Shown here: positions 5,497-5,631 of the stretch, one piece after another
Numbering within the stretch: position 1 is the first letter of the stretch
How the letters are laid out: the number at the start of each line of letters is the position of its first letter
From: Alcaligenaceae bacterium UBA6179
GTDB taxonomy: Bacteria > Pseudomonadota > Gammaproteobacteria > Burkholderiales > Burkholderiaceae_B
Direction: 5' to 3'
Length of the DNA: 5,631 nt
NCBI GenBank assembly: GCA_002422175.1
Contig: DITR01000143.1
Location: 227-5,857 of the forward strand
Position numbers and translations under genes: made by a program
The notes under the pieces: model-generated
What the model was told of the DNA's origin: nothing
The model's database searches: none
Seen by the model: only the letters and a program-made list of their open reading frames with translations

Positions 5497-5631
5497 TTAA
5501 TCGCTACTGGGCTGCGTTGCAGGACCAACCCTTTCAAGCGCTCTTAAGCGTTTTCTAAGCTGCGCTAATTGACCAATTACGGCAGCATTGCGCTGCCATT
5601 GATCGTGACGTGCAAACGGAAATACACCTGT
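5497..5631 (-). CDS. lpxD: UDP-3-O-acylglucosamine N-acyltransferase, C-terminal end (cut by window edge)
   Basis: Only the last 44 codons and the TAA (5499-5497) are present; the body lies beyond 5631. The reading frame gives TGVFPFARHDQWQRNAAV, then about 20 residues of amphipathic, arginine/leucine-rich helix ending in LRKRLRALERVG and a short polar tail. This fits the C-terminal helix of LpxD, where the family usually has a PFS.H..W.RN stretch followed by a helix. LpxD adds the N-linked 3-hydroxyacyl chain to UDP-3-O-acylglucosamine, the third step of lipid A synthesis. The call also rests on position, since lpxD precedes fabZ-lpxA-lpxB in most proteobacteria. The catalytic part cannot be seen. 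Confidence 0.87.
   Translation of the reverse strand, partial: TGVFPFARHDQWQRNAAVIGQLAQLRKRLRALERVGPATQPSSD

Noticed and set aside
1..5631. Search for mobile elements, CRISPR arrays, tRNA genes, toxin-antitoxin pairs or defence genes
   Set aside because: Every long stretch is explained by intact housekeeping genes, and the only gap over 200 bases is the ppsA-ppsR control region. I see no transposase, spaced direct repeats or cloverleaf.

Overview
The window reads as a core-genome segment of a Gram-negative betaproteobacterium. The best guess is Burkholderiales, in or near Alcaligenaceae. This rests on the run lpxD-fabZ-lpxA-lpxB-rnhB-RNA methyltransferase sitting next to ppsR/ppsA, and on protein style (for example the FNTGT stretch in LpxA). 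Base composition looks moderate by eye, lower than typical Bordetella or Burkholderia. The taxonomic call is inference from memory of gene order, not from a search.

Left end: positions 1-472 (minus strand) hold the N-terminal 157 residues of phosphoenolpyruvate synthase (ppsA), cut by the window edge. Positions 473-756 are a 284-bp divergent control region. It contains a long inverted repeat, a 10-bp-periodic tandem array, a plausible sigma-70-type promoter for ppsR and a perfect ATTGTA-N6-TACAAT palindrome. Positions 757-1593 (plus strand) encode PpsR, the kinase/phosphorylase that switches PEP synthase off and on. The enzyme and its dedicated regulator are therefore transcribed back to back.

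Right side: from 5631 down to 1590 (minus strand) runs a tightly packed cluster. In order of transcription it is the lpxD C-terminus, fabZ, lpxA, lpxB, rnhB and a SpoU/TrmH-family RNA methyltransferase. After lpxD every junction overlaps: ATGATGA at fabZ/lpxA, ATGA at lpxA/lpxB, 14 nt at lpxB/rnhB and ATGA at rnhB/methyltransferase. LpxA, LpxD and LpxB catalyse steps of lipid A synthesis. FabZ feeds fatty-acid elongation and competes with lipid A for 3-hydroxyacyl-ACP. The last two genes are RNA/DNA-processing passengers.

The cluster ends tail-to-tail with ppsR, and the two TAA stops share bases in a TTAA, leaving no intergenic terminator. I see no mobile elements, CRISPR, tRNA or rRNA. The coding content is ordinary housekeeping. 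The stretch most worth a second look is the ppsA/ppsR divergent region with its helically phased decamers and palindromes.
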